Shown piece after piece: positions 38,643 through 47,254 of a stretch of DNA of 64,000 nucleotides (position 1 is the first letter of the stretch; every line of letters starts with the position of its first letter). A model generated the notes under the pieces. It was not told the DNA's origin. It was given only the letters and a program-made list of their open reading frames with translations, and searched no databases. Position numbers and translations under genes: made by a program. Source of the stretch: Anaerolineales bacterium (lineage in GTDB: Bacteria > Chloroflexota > Anaerolineae > Anaerolineales > UBA6663); assembly GCA_020850595.1 (NCBI GenBank), contig JADZEK010000014.1, positions 1-64,000 on the forward strand, in the 5' to 3' direction.

Positions 38643-39809
38643 TCAGGGCGAGCTGGAGGCCGTGCCGGTCCAGGTAAAGGTGCCCACGGCGCTGGTCGCG
38701 CCGAGGGCCTCGTAGGTGGCCTGGCCGTCGCTGCTCACGCCGATCTGCTTTACCAGTTCCACCGTCCAGCTAAAGATGTGCGCCGCGGCCTCGGTCGGGC
38801 GCAGGTTGGGCGGCACGCCGAGCGTGGTGAGCGTGGTGGCGGTGATGTAGCGCCGGTTGCAGTTGCAGGTCAGGTCTTCCACGGTCACGCGGTAAAACTC
38901 GGCCGGGCCGAGCGTGCCCGCTACCGTCCAGCTCAGCGTGACAGTGGCGCCGGCCGGGAACGACTGGCCTAGCGTGGGCGCCACCAGCGTGGGCGCGGGC
39001 CGCGCGGCGGGCGGCGTGGGGGTCGGCGTGACCGCCGGCGTGGGCGTGGCGCTGGGCGCCTGCGTTTGCAGCACGGGGATGTAGACGATCTGCCCCTCCT
39101 GAATGATGCTGCAATCCACCAGGCCGTTCACGTTCATGAAGTCGTCGAGCGTCACACCGAACTGGCCGGTGATGCCCAGGCACGAGTCGCCCGCCTGCAC
39201 CACATAGGTAGGGTAGGGCAGCACCGTGCCGCCGCGTGGCCCGCCGGTAGCCACGGCCGCGGCGGTGCCGCTCAGCGGCGGCGTGGGCGAGGGCCGCGGC
39301 ACCAGGAGGGTGTTGCCCACCGCGATGGTGCAGGCCGGGTCCAGGCCGTTGAGCATGATGATGCTGTCTACCGAGACCTCGTTGATGAGCGCGATCAGCA
39401 GGCACGAGTCGCCTTCCTGCACCGTGTAGCGCATGGGCGGCTCCAGCGTGGGCGTGCTGGTGGGGGTGACGCTGGGCGTCACCGTGGCGGTGGAGGTTGG
39501 CAGCGGCGTGAAGGTGAGCGTGGGCGTGGGCGTGTCGAACAGGTCTACCACGACCTGCGGCATAGGCAATGTGCCGGTTCCAATGAGGGTGAAGACCAGC
39601 CCCAGACCCATGAGGACGACCAGCAGCCCCAGGATGAAGGGATGGGGGAAGATACGGCGGGCCGGGCGCGCCAGGCGGCCGGCGGCGCGGTTGAGGTCGG
39701 TGCCGCACACCAGGCAGCGCGTGGCGGTCTGGGCCACCCGCGAGCCGCACAGCGGGCAGAAGCGCGGCGGAGCGGGCGGCGGGGTATAGACGGACGAGCG
39801 CCGTTGCAT
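38643..39809 (-). CDS. Zinc-ribbon, membrane-anchored protein with two LysM domains
   Basis: 388 residues. A cytoplasmic zinc ribbon (C18, C21, C32, C35) precedes one membrane helix (about 56-80), a Thr/Pro linker, a LysM domain at about 127-171 and a second at about 201-246, another linker, and a C-terminal beta domain of fibronectin/Ig-like style. Each LysM carries a Cys pair (C136/C160 and C210/C233), likely a disulfide. LysM binds peptidoglycan, so it may bridge membrane and wall. TATAAT ends 6 nt before ATG 39809 without a Shine-Dalgarno sequence. Confidence 0.85.
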   Translation of the reverse strand: MQRRSSVYTPPPAPPRFCPLCGSRVAQTATRCLVCGTDLNRAAGRLARPARRIFPHPFILGLLVVLMGLGLVFTLIGTGTLPMPQVVVDLFDTPTPTLTFTPLPTSTATVTPSVTPTSTPTLEPPMRYTVQEGDSCLLIALINEVSVDSIIMLNGLDPACTIAVGNTLLVPRPSPTPPLSGTAAAVATGGPRGGTVLPYPTYVVQAGDSCLGITGQFGVTLDDFMNVNGLVDCSIIQEGQIVYIPVLQTQAPSATPTPAVTPTPTPPAARPAPTLVAPTLGQSFPAGATVTLSWTVAGTLGPAEFYRVTVEDLTCNCNRRYITATTLTTLGVPPNLRPTEAAAHIFSWTVELVKQIGVSSDGQATYEALGATSAVGTFTWTGTASSSP

Positions 39810-39815
39810 GGCGCG

Positions 39816-39821
39816 ATTATA
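39816..39821 (-). promoter_or_regulatory. -10 box for a leaderless LysM-protein mRNA
   Basis: A perfect TATAAT on the minus strand with exactly 6 nt (CGCGCC) before the ATG at 39809. No -35 match is seen. Confidence 0.6.
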
Positions 39822-39919
39822 CCCGGCGCGCCCGCGGCAGATTGGGAGGCGCGGCTGTCCAGCCGGCCGAGCGGTGGGCACTCGGGGACCGCCAGGGGCC
39901 ATTCAGGTTGATTCGAAAG

Positions 39920-39959
39920 GGAGGCAAATGGAGGCAAAGGGAGGCAAAGGGAGGCGGGT
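39920..39959 (+). repeat. 10-bp tandem repeat, four copies
   Basis: ggaggcaaat, ggaggcaaag, ggaggcaaag and ggaggcgggt follow each other without gaps. The G runs are spaced so that a G-quadruplex is conceivable. It lies between the divergent LysM and histidine-kinase genes. Confidence 0.75.
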
Positions 39960-40041
39960 GGGGCCGACTCCCTAATCTGGAGCCGGCCGGCGGACGCCGC
40001 CGCCGCTGAGTCTCCCGCCCTCCGCTCGCCCCCCGAACAGC

Positions 40042-40047
40042 TATAAT
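40042..40047 (+). promoter_or_regulatory. -10 box of the KdpD-like kinase gene
   Basis: A perfect TATAAT 24 nt before the ATG at 40072. No -35 match was found at 16-19 nt. Confidence 0.5.
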
Positions 40048-40071
40048 CCAGCCACCGTCAGGTCGCGCCTT

Positions 40072-41589
40072 ATGCCCCTCAGCCTCCGCGCCGCGCAACG
40101 CTTCGTGCAGCAGCTCCTGCTCGTGGGGGGGCTGGTAGCCGCCGCCACCCTCCTGCTGCTGCTCGTGCCGGGGCGGCTCAACACCCCCATCGTCGCCCTG
40201 CTCTACCTGCTGCCCGTCGGCCTGGCCACCAGTCTGAGCGGGCTGGGGCTGGGCAGCCTGGCCGCGCTGCTGGCCTTCCTGGCCTTCAACTACTTCTTCA
40301 TCCCGCCCTACTACACCCTGGCCGTTCACCAAACGCCGGATTTGATCATGCTGGGCGTGTTCCTGGGCGTGGCCGTGGTAGTCAGCCAACTGCTGGGGCG
40401 TTCGCGGGCCGGCGTGGCGGCGGCCGAGGCCCGCGAGCGTGAGACGACGGCGCTCTACGAGCTGAGCACCGCCCTGACCGGCCTGCGCAGCGAGCCGGCC
40501 ATCGCCCAGGCCCTGGCCGAACGCCTGCGCGAGATCAGTGGGGCGGCGCTGGTCGAGCTGAGCTTTCGCGGGCAGGCCCAAGCCGGCGAGCCGCGCCGCC
40601 TGCGCCTGCCCGCCGACGCGCCCGACCCAACCGCCCCGCTACTGACCACCCTGCCGCTCATGACGGCCCGCGGGCAGTTTGGCGAGATCCGCCTGTGGCG
40701 CGCCGCCCCGCCGCCCGGCCAGGCGGCCGCGCCGCTCAGCCCGAGCGAGGCGCGCTTGCTGGCGACCTTCGCTGGGCAGGGCGCCCTGGCGCTGGAGCAC
40801 GCGCTGCTCTCGCAAGCCGAAACCCAGGCCAAGATCCACAGCGAAAGCGACCGGTTGAAGAGCGCCCTGCTCTCCTCCGTATCGCATGAGTTGCGCACGC
40901 CGCTGGCGAGCATGAAGGCCGCCGTCACCAGCCTGCGCAGCGGCGAAGTGGGGTGGGACTCGCCCGCTCGCGCCGACCTGCTGGCGATGGTGGAAGAAGA
41001 GCTTGACCACCTCAACCGCCTGGTGGGCAACCTGCTCGACATGTCACGCATCGAGGCCGGGGCGCTCAAGCCCAACCGCCAGTGGCTCAGCCTGGCCGAA
41101 GTGGTGGGCGGCACGCTCCAGCGCCTGCGGCGGGTCACCGCCCAGCACACCCTGCGGGTAGACGTGAGTGACGATCTGCCCCCCGTGCCCGCCGATTACG
41201 GCCAGCTCGACCAGGTGTTGACCAACCTCTTGAGCAACTCGCTCAAGTACGCGCCCAGCGGCAGCACCATCGCCATCCGCGCCCGGCTCGCGCCCACGCC
41301 GGACGAAGCCGCCCAGGCCGTGCAGGTGACGGTGCAAAACGACGGCCCGCCCATCCCGCCCGAGCACCTCAGCCACATCTTTGATAAGTTCTATCGGGTG
41401 ACCGCCGCCGACCGCGTCACCGGCACCGGCCTGGGCCTCTCCATCTGCAAGGGCATCGTCGAGGCCCACGGCGGGCGCATCTGGGCCGAGAACCTGCCGC
41501 GCGGGCTGGCCTTCAACTTCACCCTGCCGCTGCGCGCCGAGGGCGTGCCGCCGCTGCGCCGCCTGCCGGAGAGCGAGGCCGAATTGTGA
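40072..41589 (+). CDS. KdpD-like sensor histidine kinase (DUF4118, GAF, HisKA, HATPase)
   Basis: 505 residues. Four membrane helices of the DUF4118 type fill about residues 12-115 (NYFFIPPYYTLAV is its hallmark), then a GAF-like domain (about 135-250), the phospho-acceptor helix SVSHELRTPLASMKAAV, and the ATPase lid GTGLGLSICKGIVEAHGG. It resembles the C-terminal half of KdpD but lacks the N-terminal KdpD/Usp sensor region. Its stop overlaps the regulator start (GTGA), and a potassium-type transporter follows, so sensing of K+ or turgor is plausible. Confidence 0.9.
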   Translation: MPLSLRAAQRFVQQLLLVGGLVAAATLLLLLVPGRLNTPIVALLYLLPVGLATSLSGLGLGSLAALLAFLAFNYFFIPPYYTLAVHQTPDLIMLGVFLGVAVVVSQLLGRSRAGVAAAEARERETTALYELSTALTGLRSEPAIAQALAERLREISGAALVELSFRGQAQAGEPRRLRLPADAPDPTAPLLTTLPLMTARGQFGEIRLWRAAPPPGQAAAPLSPSEARLLATFAGQGALALEHALLSQAETQAKIHSESDRLKSALLSSVSHELRTPLASMKAAVTSLRSGEVGWDSPARADLLAMVEEELDHLNRLVGNLLDMSRIEAGALKPNRQWLSLAEVVGGTLQRLRRVTAQHTLRVDVSDDLPPVPADYGQLDQVLTNLLSNSLKYAPSGSTIAIRARLAPTPDEAAQAVQVTVQNDGPPIPPEHLSHIFDKFYRVTAADRVTGTGLGLSICKGIVEAHGGRIWAENLPRGLAFNFTLPLRAEGVPPLRRLPESEAEL

Positions 41590-42284
41590 ACACACCCGGG
41601 CCGCACATCCTGGTGATAGACGATGAGCCGCAAATCCTGCGCGCGCTCCGCACGATCCTGCTGGAAAAAAAGTTCCGGGTCACCACCGCCAGCCGCGGCG
41701 AAGAAGGCCTGACGCTGGCCGCCGCCAACCCGCCCGACCTGATCGTGCTCGACCTAGGCCTGCCCGGCCTGAGCGGGCTGGAGGTGTGCAGCCGGCTGCG
41801 CGCCTGGACCCAGGCCCCCATCATCGTCCTCTCGGTGCGCGACGGCGAACGAGACAAGGTCGCGGCGCTCGATCAGGGCGCCGACGATTACCTGACCAAG
41901 CCCTTTGGCATCGAGGAACTGTTGGCGCGGGTGCGCGTGGCGCTGCGGCACGCCGCCCAGGCCCACGGCAGCAAGGCCAGCGTGGTGCGCGCCGGGCCGC
42001 TGCTGGTAGACCTGGCCGGGCACCGCGTGGAGCGCGACGGCGCGGAGGTCAAACTGACCGCCACCGAGTTCAAGCTGCTGGCCTATCTGGCGGCCAACGC
42101 CGGGCGCGTGCTCACCCACCAGTCTATCCTCAGCCATGTGTGGGGCGAGGCCGAGGTAGATCAGGTGGAATACCTGCGCGTCTACATGCGCCAACTGCGC
42201 AAAAAGCTGGAAGTGGACCCCGCCCAACCGGTCTACCTGCTCACCGAGCCGGGCGTGGGCTACCGCTTCGTCAGCGACGCCTGA
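41586..42284 (+). CDS. KdpE-like OmpR-family response regulator
   Basis: 232 residues with receiver domain (ILVIDDEPQILR, phospho-Asp in LIVLDLGLPG, Lys in YLTKPFG) and a winged-helix DNA-binding domain ending PVYLLTEPGVGYRF. The start is GTG 41586, overlapping the kinase stop by 4 bases. It most resembles KdpE. No kdpFABC operon exists in the window; the gene immediately downstream is a KimA-like transporter, a likely target. Confidence 0.92.
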   Translation: MNTPGPHILVIDDEPQILRALRTILLEKKFRVTTASRGEEGLTLAAANPPDLIVLDLGLPGLSGLEVCSRLRAWTQAPIIVLSVRDGERDKVAALDQGADDYLTKPFGIEELLARVRVALRHAAQAHGSKASVVRAGPLLVDLAGHRVERDGAEVKLTATEFKLLAYLAANAGRVLTHQSILSHVWGEAEVDQVEYLRVYMRQLRKKLEVDPAQPVYLLTEPGVGYRFVSDA

Positions 42285-42493
42285 CGCCGCCTGGCCCACC
42301 CCGCCCGGGCCAGCCGCTCTCCCCCGCCCCCGCTCTAACCACCAAAAGTTGTGGCTTTTATTTGTCCTTAATGAGGTTCGCCGGACTCTTTACCGCCGCT
42401 TTATTCCGGCCCATTATGCTGAGGCCATAGTTTGGGCGCATTTCGCCCAAGCGCGGACCTTGCCGGCGGCCAACCCGCCGGCCCAGCAGGTAA
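42285..42493 (+). promoter_or_regulatory. Structured leader before the KimA-like gene
   Basis: 209 bp without a gene. A 7-bp stem (ctggccc/gggccag, 42291-42313) follows the regulator stop. Closer to the transporter are two more hairpins, ttgggcg/cgcccaa (42432-42450) and ccggcgg/ccgccgg (42463-42481), just ahead of the start. The middle part (42340-42420) is AT-richer. I could not match it to the ydaO c-di-AMP riboswitch consensus that controls KimA genes elsewhere. Confidence 0.4.
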
Positions 42494-44455
42494 GTGAACA
42501 GCATGACCATCGTTGCAGAGGCAGATCCTAACAAACACAACGGTGTGCAGCACCGCACCGCCGAGTATCAGCCGCGGCAGTCGCTGCACACCTGGCTGGT
42601 GGGGCGGCCGCTCGCCACCGCCGACGCCGGGCACCAGACCATCGGCAAGGCGGTCGGGTTGGCGGTCTTCGCGTCAGACGCGCTGTCGTCCACGGCCTAC
42701 GCCACGCAAGAAATCCTGGTCATCCTGGCGGCGGGCGGCGCGGCGGCCTTTGGCTATGCTTTCCCCATCGCCCTCGCCATCGTGGCCCTGCTGGCGATTG
42801 TGACCATCTCTTACGAGCAGACCATTCACGCCTACCCGGGCGGCGGCGGCGCATACATCGTCTCGCGCGACAACCTGGGCGAACTGCCGGCGCAAATGGC
42901 CGGCGCAGCGCTGCTGACCGACTACATCCTGACCGTGTCGGTGTCCATCTCGTCCGGCGTGGCGCAACTGACCTCGGCCTTCCCGGCGCTCGACCCCTAC
43001 CGGGTGGTCATCGCCGTGGGGCTGGTGGGCTTCATCATGCTCGTCAACCTGCGCGGCGTGAAGGAGAGCGGCCTGACCTTCGCCGTGCCGACCTACCTGT
43101 TCCTGGTCATGATGTTCGTGACGGTCGGCGCGGGCTTCTTCCGCCTGCTCACCGGGCAGTTGGGCACGGTCATCAACCCGCCCACGCTGCACAGCCTGGG
43201 CGAGGTCTCCACGGTCAGCCTGTTCCTGATCTTGCACGCCTTCTCCAGCGGCACCACCGCGCTGACGGGCGTGGAGGCCATCTCGAACGGCATCACCGCC
43301 TTCAAGAAGCCGGCCAGCCACAACGCCGGCATCACCCTGGTCTGGATGTCGCTGATCCTGGGCGCGCTGTTCCTGGGCATCACCTACCTCTCCGGCCACA
43401 TCGGCGCGGTGCCATCGGAGGAAGAAACGGTCATCTCGCAGCTCACGCGCACGGCGCTGGGCGGCCGCAATCTCATCTACCTGGTGACGCTGGGGGCGAC
43501 CACGTTGATCCTGGCGATGGCGGCCAACACGGCTTTCGCGGACTTCCCGCGCCTGAGCGCGCTGCAAGCCGGCGACGGCTACCTGCCGCGCCAGCTCACC
43601 TATCGCGGCAGCCGGCTGGTGTACTCACGCGGCATCGTGCTGCTGGCCGTCATCGCCTCGCTGCTCATCATTGCCTTCCGCGCCAGCGTGACCTCGCTCA
43701 TCCCGCTCTACGCCATCGGCGTGTTCCTGTCGTTCACGCTCAGCCAGGGCGGCATGGCCCGCCGCTGGCACAAGATCGGGCGGCTAAAGCCGGGCGAGGA
43801 AGTGCACGAAGCCGGCTCGGTGCTGCGCTACGACCAGGGCTGGCAATGGAAGATGATCGTCAACGGCTTCGGCGCGGTCTGCACGCTGGTGGTCATGTTC
43901 ATCTTCGCCATCACCAAGTTCCACGACGGGGCCTGGATCATCCTGGTGCTCGTGCCCGCGCTGGTGTTCATCTTCTTCCGCATCCACCAGCACTATAAGG
44001 AACTGGCCCGCAGCCTGTCGCTCGACTCCTACGGCGCGCCGCCGGCCATCCGCCGCCACCGCGTCATCGTGCCCATCAGCGGCGTGCACCGCGGCACGCT
44101 GGCCGCGCTCGACTACGCGCGCTCGCTGTCGTCGGACGTGACCGCCGTGCATGTCTCGATTGACGAAGCTGAGGGCGAGCGCGTGAAGGGCAAATGGGAG
44201 CGCTGGGGCGACGGCGTGCGGCTGGTGATCCTCGAGTCGCCCTACCGGCTGCTGCTGGAGCCGCTGCTCGACTACGTGGAGCGCATCGCCGCGCTGCGCC
44301 AACCAAATGAGACCATCACGCTAGTGGTGCCGCAGTTCGTGCCCAAGCACGCCTGGACCAACCTGCTGCACACGCAGACGGCGGTGCTGCTGCGCGTGGC
44401 GCTGCTCTTCCGCAAGGGCATTGTGGTGACGGATGTGCCGTATCAGATGGAGTAG
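42494..44455 (+). CDS. APC-superfamily transporter, KimA-like
   Basis: 653 residues. About twelve membrane helices fill residues 55-500, beginning with VGLAVFASDALSSTAYATQEIL, a signature shared with the KimA (YdaO) potassium importers of the APC superfamily. A cytosolic Usp-like alpha/beta domain follows (about 520-653, VIVPISGVHRGTLAALDYARS), as in KimA. Start GTG 42494 is possible; ATG 42503 is an alternative. The downstream position after a KdpDE-like pair supports a role in K+ uptake. It could still be an amino-acid permease. Confidence 0.82.
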   Translation: MNSMTIVAEADPNKHNGVQHRTAEYQPRQSLHTWLVGRPLATADAGHQTIGKAVGLAVFASDALSSTAYATQEILVILAAGGAAAFGYAFPIALAIVALLAIVTISYEQTIHAYPGGGGAYIVSRDNLGELPAQMAGAALLTDYILTVSVSISSGVAQLTSAFPALDPYRVVIAVGLVGFIMLVNLRGVKESGLTFAVPTYLFLVMMFVTVGAGFFRLLTGQLGTVINPPTLHSLGEVSTVSLFLILHAFSSGTTALTGVEAISNGITAFKKPASHNAGITLVWMSLILGALFLGITYLSGHIGAVPSEEETVISQLTRTALGGRNLIYLVTLGATTLILAMAANTAFADFPRLSALQAGDGYLPRQLTYRGSRLVYSRGIVLLAVIASLLIIAFRASVTSLIPLYAIGVFLSFTLSQGGMARRWHKIGRLKPGEEVHEAGSVLRYDQGWQWKMIVNGFGAVCTLVVMFIFAITKFHDGAWIILVLVPALVFIFFRIHQHYKELARSLSLDSYGAPPAIRRHRVIVPISGVHRGTLAALDYARSLSSDVTAVHVSIDEAEGERVKGKWERWGDGVRLVILESPYRLLLEPLLDYVERIAALRQPNETITLVVPQFVPKHAWTNLLHTQTAVLLRVALLFRKGIVVTDVPYQME

Positions 44456-44494
44456 AGGAGAGGTGAGAGGTTAGAAGTGAGAGGTGGGAGGGGG
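44456..44494 (+). repeat. GA-rich intergenic repeat, copy C
   Basis: Directly follows the transporter stop. It shares aggtgagaggt and the later gtgaga(g)gtgggagg with copy B at 27936-27974. Confidence 0.5.
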
Positions 44495-44550
44495 TCTTAA
44501 GGGACGCGGGCGGCGCGGGGGAAGACCAGGGGTTGAAGACAAAAGAGGGT

Positions 44551-44577
44551 GGGCCGGCCTCAGGGTGAGGCCGGCCC
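44551..44577. terminator. Shared hairpin between convergent KimA-like and pirin genes
   Basis: gggccggcctca and tgaggccggccc pair perfectly over 12 bp around a 3-nt loop. It lies midway between two convergent stops and could serve both strands; T tracts are weak on each side. Confidence 0.65.
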
Positions 44578-44606
44578 GCACTGTTTAAGGTCAGCGGCAG
44601 GCGCGC

Positions 44607-45401
44607 TTAGGGCAGGAAGCTGGGCAGGTAGAAGCTAAGGTAGCGCAGCGGCTGGTCGGGCGCGGCGGTCAGAGACACGGCCGGCGCGGCCGGGCGGGCC
44701 AGCAGCACGTCGTACCGGCCCAGCGGCGTGGCGGCCTCGGGCGCGGCCTCAGGCAGCCGCACGCGGCCCTGGCCGTCGGTGATGTACAGGAACAGGTCCT
44801 CACCGGGGAGCGGCGCTTCGAGCGGAGCCGCGCCGCCGGGGGGAACCACGGCAGCCGTCAGGCGGCCGGTCATGTGCTGGTCCATGGGCGAGCCGCCGCC
44901 GATCAGGCTGTAGACGGCCGCATCGCCCACGGCGCGGCGCGGCAGCGCGCCCGACCCTACCTGCTGATAGTGCGGCGCGAGGGCCTGGTGCTGGTAGTCC
45001 GCCACGAACCAAATCTGAATAACGCGCACCGGCTGGGGGCTGAGGTTCAGCTCCTGGTGCTCGATCCACCGGCCGGAGAACATGCGCTGCAATTCGCCGG
45101 GGCCGATGTCGCCTTCGCCGCCGGTGTTGTCCTCGTGGTGCAGCGTGCCCTCCAGCACCCAGGTGTAAATCTCTAGCCCGCGGTGCGGGTGCCAGGTGAA
45201 GCCGCTGTGCGGGGCAATGGCCGTCATGTGCGCGGTGAGCATACCGCTCAGGCGCTGGAGCGGACTCCAGCCGCCCACGGCGAAATGCGAGTGCAGCCAG
45301 TCCACCGGGTGCAGGCTGGGAAAGACCCCCGCCGCGAAGTGCTGCACGGCCAGCGGCGCCACGAACGCGGGCGCGATTACGGTGTCAGACAGCGTCGGCA
45401 T
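44607..45401 (-). CDS. Pirin family protein (bicupin)
   Basis: 264 residues. The metal-binding cupin motif is HPHRGLE with EGTLHHED, giving the His/His/His/Glu set of pirins. The second cupin domain (about 160-264) is degenerate, as usual. Known pirins are quercetin dioxygenases or redox-sensing regulators; which applies here is unknown. ATG 45401 has AGGAC upstream, and a TATACT at 45431-45436 (minus) is the likely -10 box. Confidence 0.88.
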   Translation of the reverse strand: MPTLSDTVIAPAFVAPLAVQHFAAGVFPSLHPVDWLHSHFAVGGWSPLQRLSGMLTAHMTAIAPHSGFTWHPHRGLEIYTWVLEGTLHHEDNTGGEGDIGPGELQRMFSGRWIEHQELNLSPQPVRVIQIWFVADYQHQALAPHYQQVGSGALPRRAVGDAAVYSLIGGGSPMDQHMTGRLTAAVVPPGGAAPLEAPLPGEDLFLYITDGQGRVRLPEAAPEAATPLGRYDVLLARPAAPAVSLTAAPDQPLRYLSFYLPSFLP

Positions 45402-45508
45402 GGTCAGGTCCTGCGCTCACCGGCGGCGAGTATAACATACGGCCTCACGCGCCGGGCGATTTAAGGTTTGGGCAGCCCGATTTAAGGTTCAGGGCAGCGG
45501 GCGGCCAG

Positions 45509-45514
45509 TATACT
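45509..45514 (+). promoter_or_regulatory. -10 box of the antiporter gene
   Basis: TATACT followed by 9 nt and the ATG at 45524. A transcript starting about 7 nt downstream would have essentially no leader. Confidence 0.45.
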
Positions 45515-45523
45515 GGTCAGGCG

Positions 45524-46753
45524 ATGTCGGCCTTTCTGCAATTCGCGCTCGCGCTCGCGCTGCTCATCGGCGCCGCCCGGCTGGGCGGGCTGGCGAGCAA
45601 GCGCCTGGGGCAGCCCGGCGTGCTGGGCGAGCTGCTGGTGGGCGTGCTGCTCGGCCCGTCGCTGCTCAACTTCTTCGCGCTGGGCGTGTTCAGCGACGCG
45701 CACCTGGCCGAGCAGGTGAAGCACCTGGCCGAGCTGGGCGTGATCTTCCTCATGTTCCTGGCCGGGCTGGAGATCGAACTGGGCGAGCTGCGCCAGACCG
45801 GGCGCGCGGCGCTGCTGGCCGGGCTGCTGGGCGTGGCAGCCCCGGTGGCGCTGGCGGCGCTGGCGGCGCTGGCTTTCGCCTACCCCGCGCCGGAGGCGGT
45901 GTTCATCGGCATCGTGCTCAGCGCCACCTCGGTGAGCATCTCGGCGCAAACGCTGATGGAGCTGGGCGTGCTGCGGCGGCGCGAGGGGCTGACGCTGCTG
46001 GGCGCGGCCGTGTTCGACGACGTGCTGGTGATCCTGGTGCTGTCGGTCTTCCTGGCGCTGGGCGGCGGCCAAAGCAGCGGCGCGGGCGAGGTGCTCTGGG
46101 TGCTGGCGCGCATGGCGCTCTACCTGGTGGGGGCCACGCTGCTGGGCTTCTCGCTCATCCCCTGGCTGATGCGGCGGGTACACCGCTGGCCCATCGCGCA
46201 GGGGCTGGTGTCGTTCGCCATCGTGGTGGTGCTGCTCTACGCCTGGGCGGCCGAGGCGCTGGGCGGCGTGGCGGCCATCACCGGGGCGTTTTTGGCGGGG
46301 CTGGCCTTCGCGCGCTCACCGCTGCGGCCGGAGGTGGAGCACAGCTTCAGCGCGCTCACCTATGGCTTCTTCGTGCCGCTGTTCTTCGTGAGCATCGGGC
46401 TGGAGGCCAACGTGCGCGCGCTGAGCGGCGCGGGGCTGCTCTTCGGCGGCGTGCTGATCGCCGTCGCGGTGGTGAGTAAAATCGTGGGCAGCGGGCTGGG
46501 CGCCTGGTGGGGCGGCTTAAAGCGCGGCGAGGCGCTGCGGCTGGGGCTGGGGATGATCTCGCGCGGCGAGGTGGGGCTGATCGTCGCCAGCGTGGGCCTC
46601 AGCCAGGGGCTGATTGACCACGGCGTGTTCGCGGAGATCGTGCTGGTGGTGCTGGCGACGACGCTGGTGACGCCGCTGCTGCTGCGCTGGGCCTACCGGC
46701 GCGAGCAGCGCGCGGCGGCCGCCCGCCGGCCCGCCGCCGTGAAAGGAGAGTAA
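45524..46753 (+). CDS. CPA2-family monovalent cation:proton antiporter
   Basis: 409 residues, about twelve helices. Family hallmarks are LGELLVGVLLGPSLL, LGVIFLMFLAGLEIEL, the ATSVSISAQTL stretch, the FDDVLVILVLS segment with the two transport Asp residues, and LGMISRGEVGLI. It resembles the membrane part of KefB/NapA-type exchangers but has no TrkA-N tail. A PII-like gene follows at once, with its Shine-Dalgarno sequence inside the antiporter 3' end, which suggests the two proteins work together. Confidence 0.92.
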   Translation: MSAFLQFALALALLIGAARLGGLASKRLGQPGVLGELLVGVLLGPSLLNFFALGVFSDAHLAEQVKHLAELGVIFLMFLAGLEIELGELRQTGRAALLAGLLGVAAPVALAALAALAFAYPAPEAVFIGIVLSATSVSISAQTLMELGVLRRREGLTLLGAAVFDDVLVILVLSVFLALGGGQSSGAGEVLWVLARMALYLVGATLLGFSLIPWLMRRVHRWPIAQGLVSFAIVVVLLYAWAAEALGGVAAITGAFLAGLAFARSPLRPEVEHSFSALTYGFFVPLFFVSIGLEANVRALSGAGLLFGGVLIAVAVVSKIVGSGLGAWWGGLKRGEALRLGLGMISRGEVGLIVASVGLSQGLIDHGVFAEIVLVVLATTLVTPLLLRWAYRREQRAAAARRPAAVKGE

Positions 46754-46757
46754 GCCG

Positions 46758-47111
46758 ATGCCCGTTCTGCTGGTGGCGATTCTCAACGACCCGGCCTACC
46801 TCTGGCAGGTGCTGGACGCCTGGAAAGCGCTAGGCGTGGCCGACGCGACGATCTTTGATTCGACCGGGCTGCACCGAGCCGAGATGTTCCGCGACGACCT
46901 GCCGCTGTTCCCTTCGGTGCAGGACTTGCTAGAGTCCACTGAGGCGCATCACCGCACGCTGTGGTCGGTGGTGGGCGATGAGGTAGACCTGGACGCCCTG
47001 GCGCGGGCGACGGAGGCGGTGGTGGGGCCGCTGGATAGGCCCGCCACGGGGCTGCTCTTCGCCGTACCGGTGATTAAGACGTGGGGCTTGCGGCCGCCGG
47101 GCAGCGGATAG
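46758..47111 (+). CDS. PII-like protein next to the antiporter
   Basis: 117 residues, close to the 112 of a PII trimer subunit. Two beta-alpha-beta units can be drawn: the first ends with LDAWKALGVADATIF and the second with GLLFAVPVIKTWGL, matching the edge strands of PII. The uridylylated T-loop Tyr and standard PII signatures are missing, and the T-loop region is short. ATG 46758 has AGGAGAG upstream. PII-like proteins often gate a neighbouring transporter; here that would be the CPA2 antiporter (inference). Confidence 0.7.
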   Translation: MPVLLVAILNDPAYLWQVLDAWKALGVADATIFDSTGLHRAEMFRDDLPLFPSVQDLLESTEAHHRTLWSVVGDEVDLDALARATEAVVGPLDRPATGLLFAVPVIKTWGLRPPGSG

Positions 47112-47128
47112 GCAACGGCGGAAGAACC

Positions 47129-47158
47129 TTTGCCACGAATTATCACGAATTACACGAA
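47129..47158 (+). repeat. Dispersed CACGAATTA repeat, copy 1
   Basis: Contains ttgccacgaatta followed by tcacgaattacacgaa. The preceding cggcggaagaacctt resembles the flank of copy 2 at 55059. Confidence 0.6.
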
Positions 47159-47254
47159 GGGGGCGTGAGGTGTCGTGGCGGTGCGGTTAAGTCGCGGGGC
47201 GGGCTGAGTAGGGGCCGCCGTGGCCCGCGCCGTCGCCATCACAAAGCTCACAAC

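Noticed and set aside
42285..42493. ydaO-type c-di-AMP riboswitch before the KimA-like gene
   Set aside because: None of the conserved ydaO core stretches could be recognised by eye; only simple hairpins are visible.
46758..47111. Canonical GlnB/GlnK
   Set aside because: The T-loop Tyr and both standard PII signatures are missing, and no amtB or glnA is nearby; only the general fold pattern fits.
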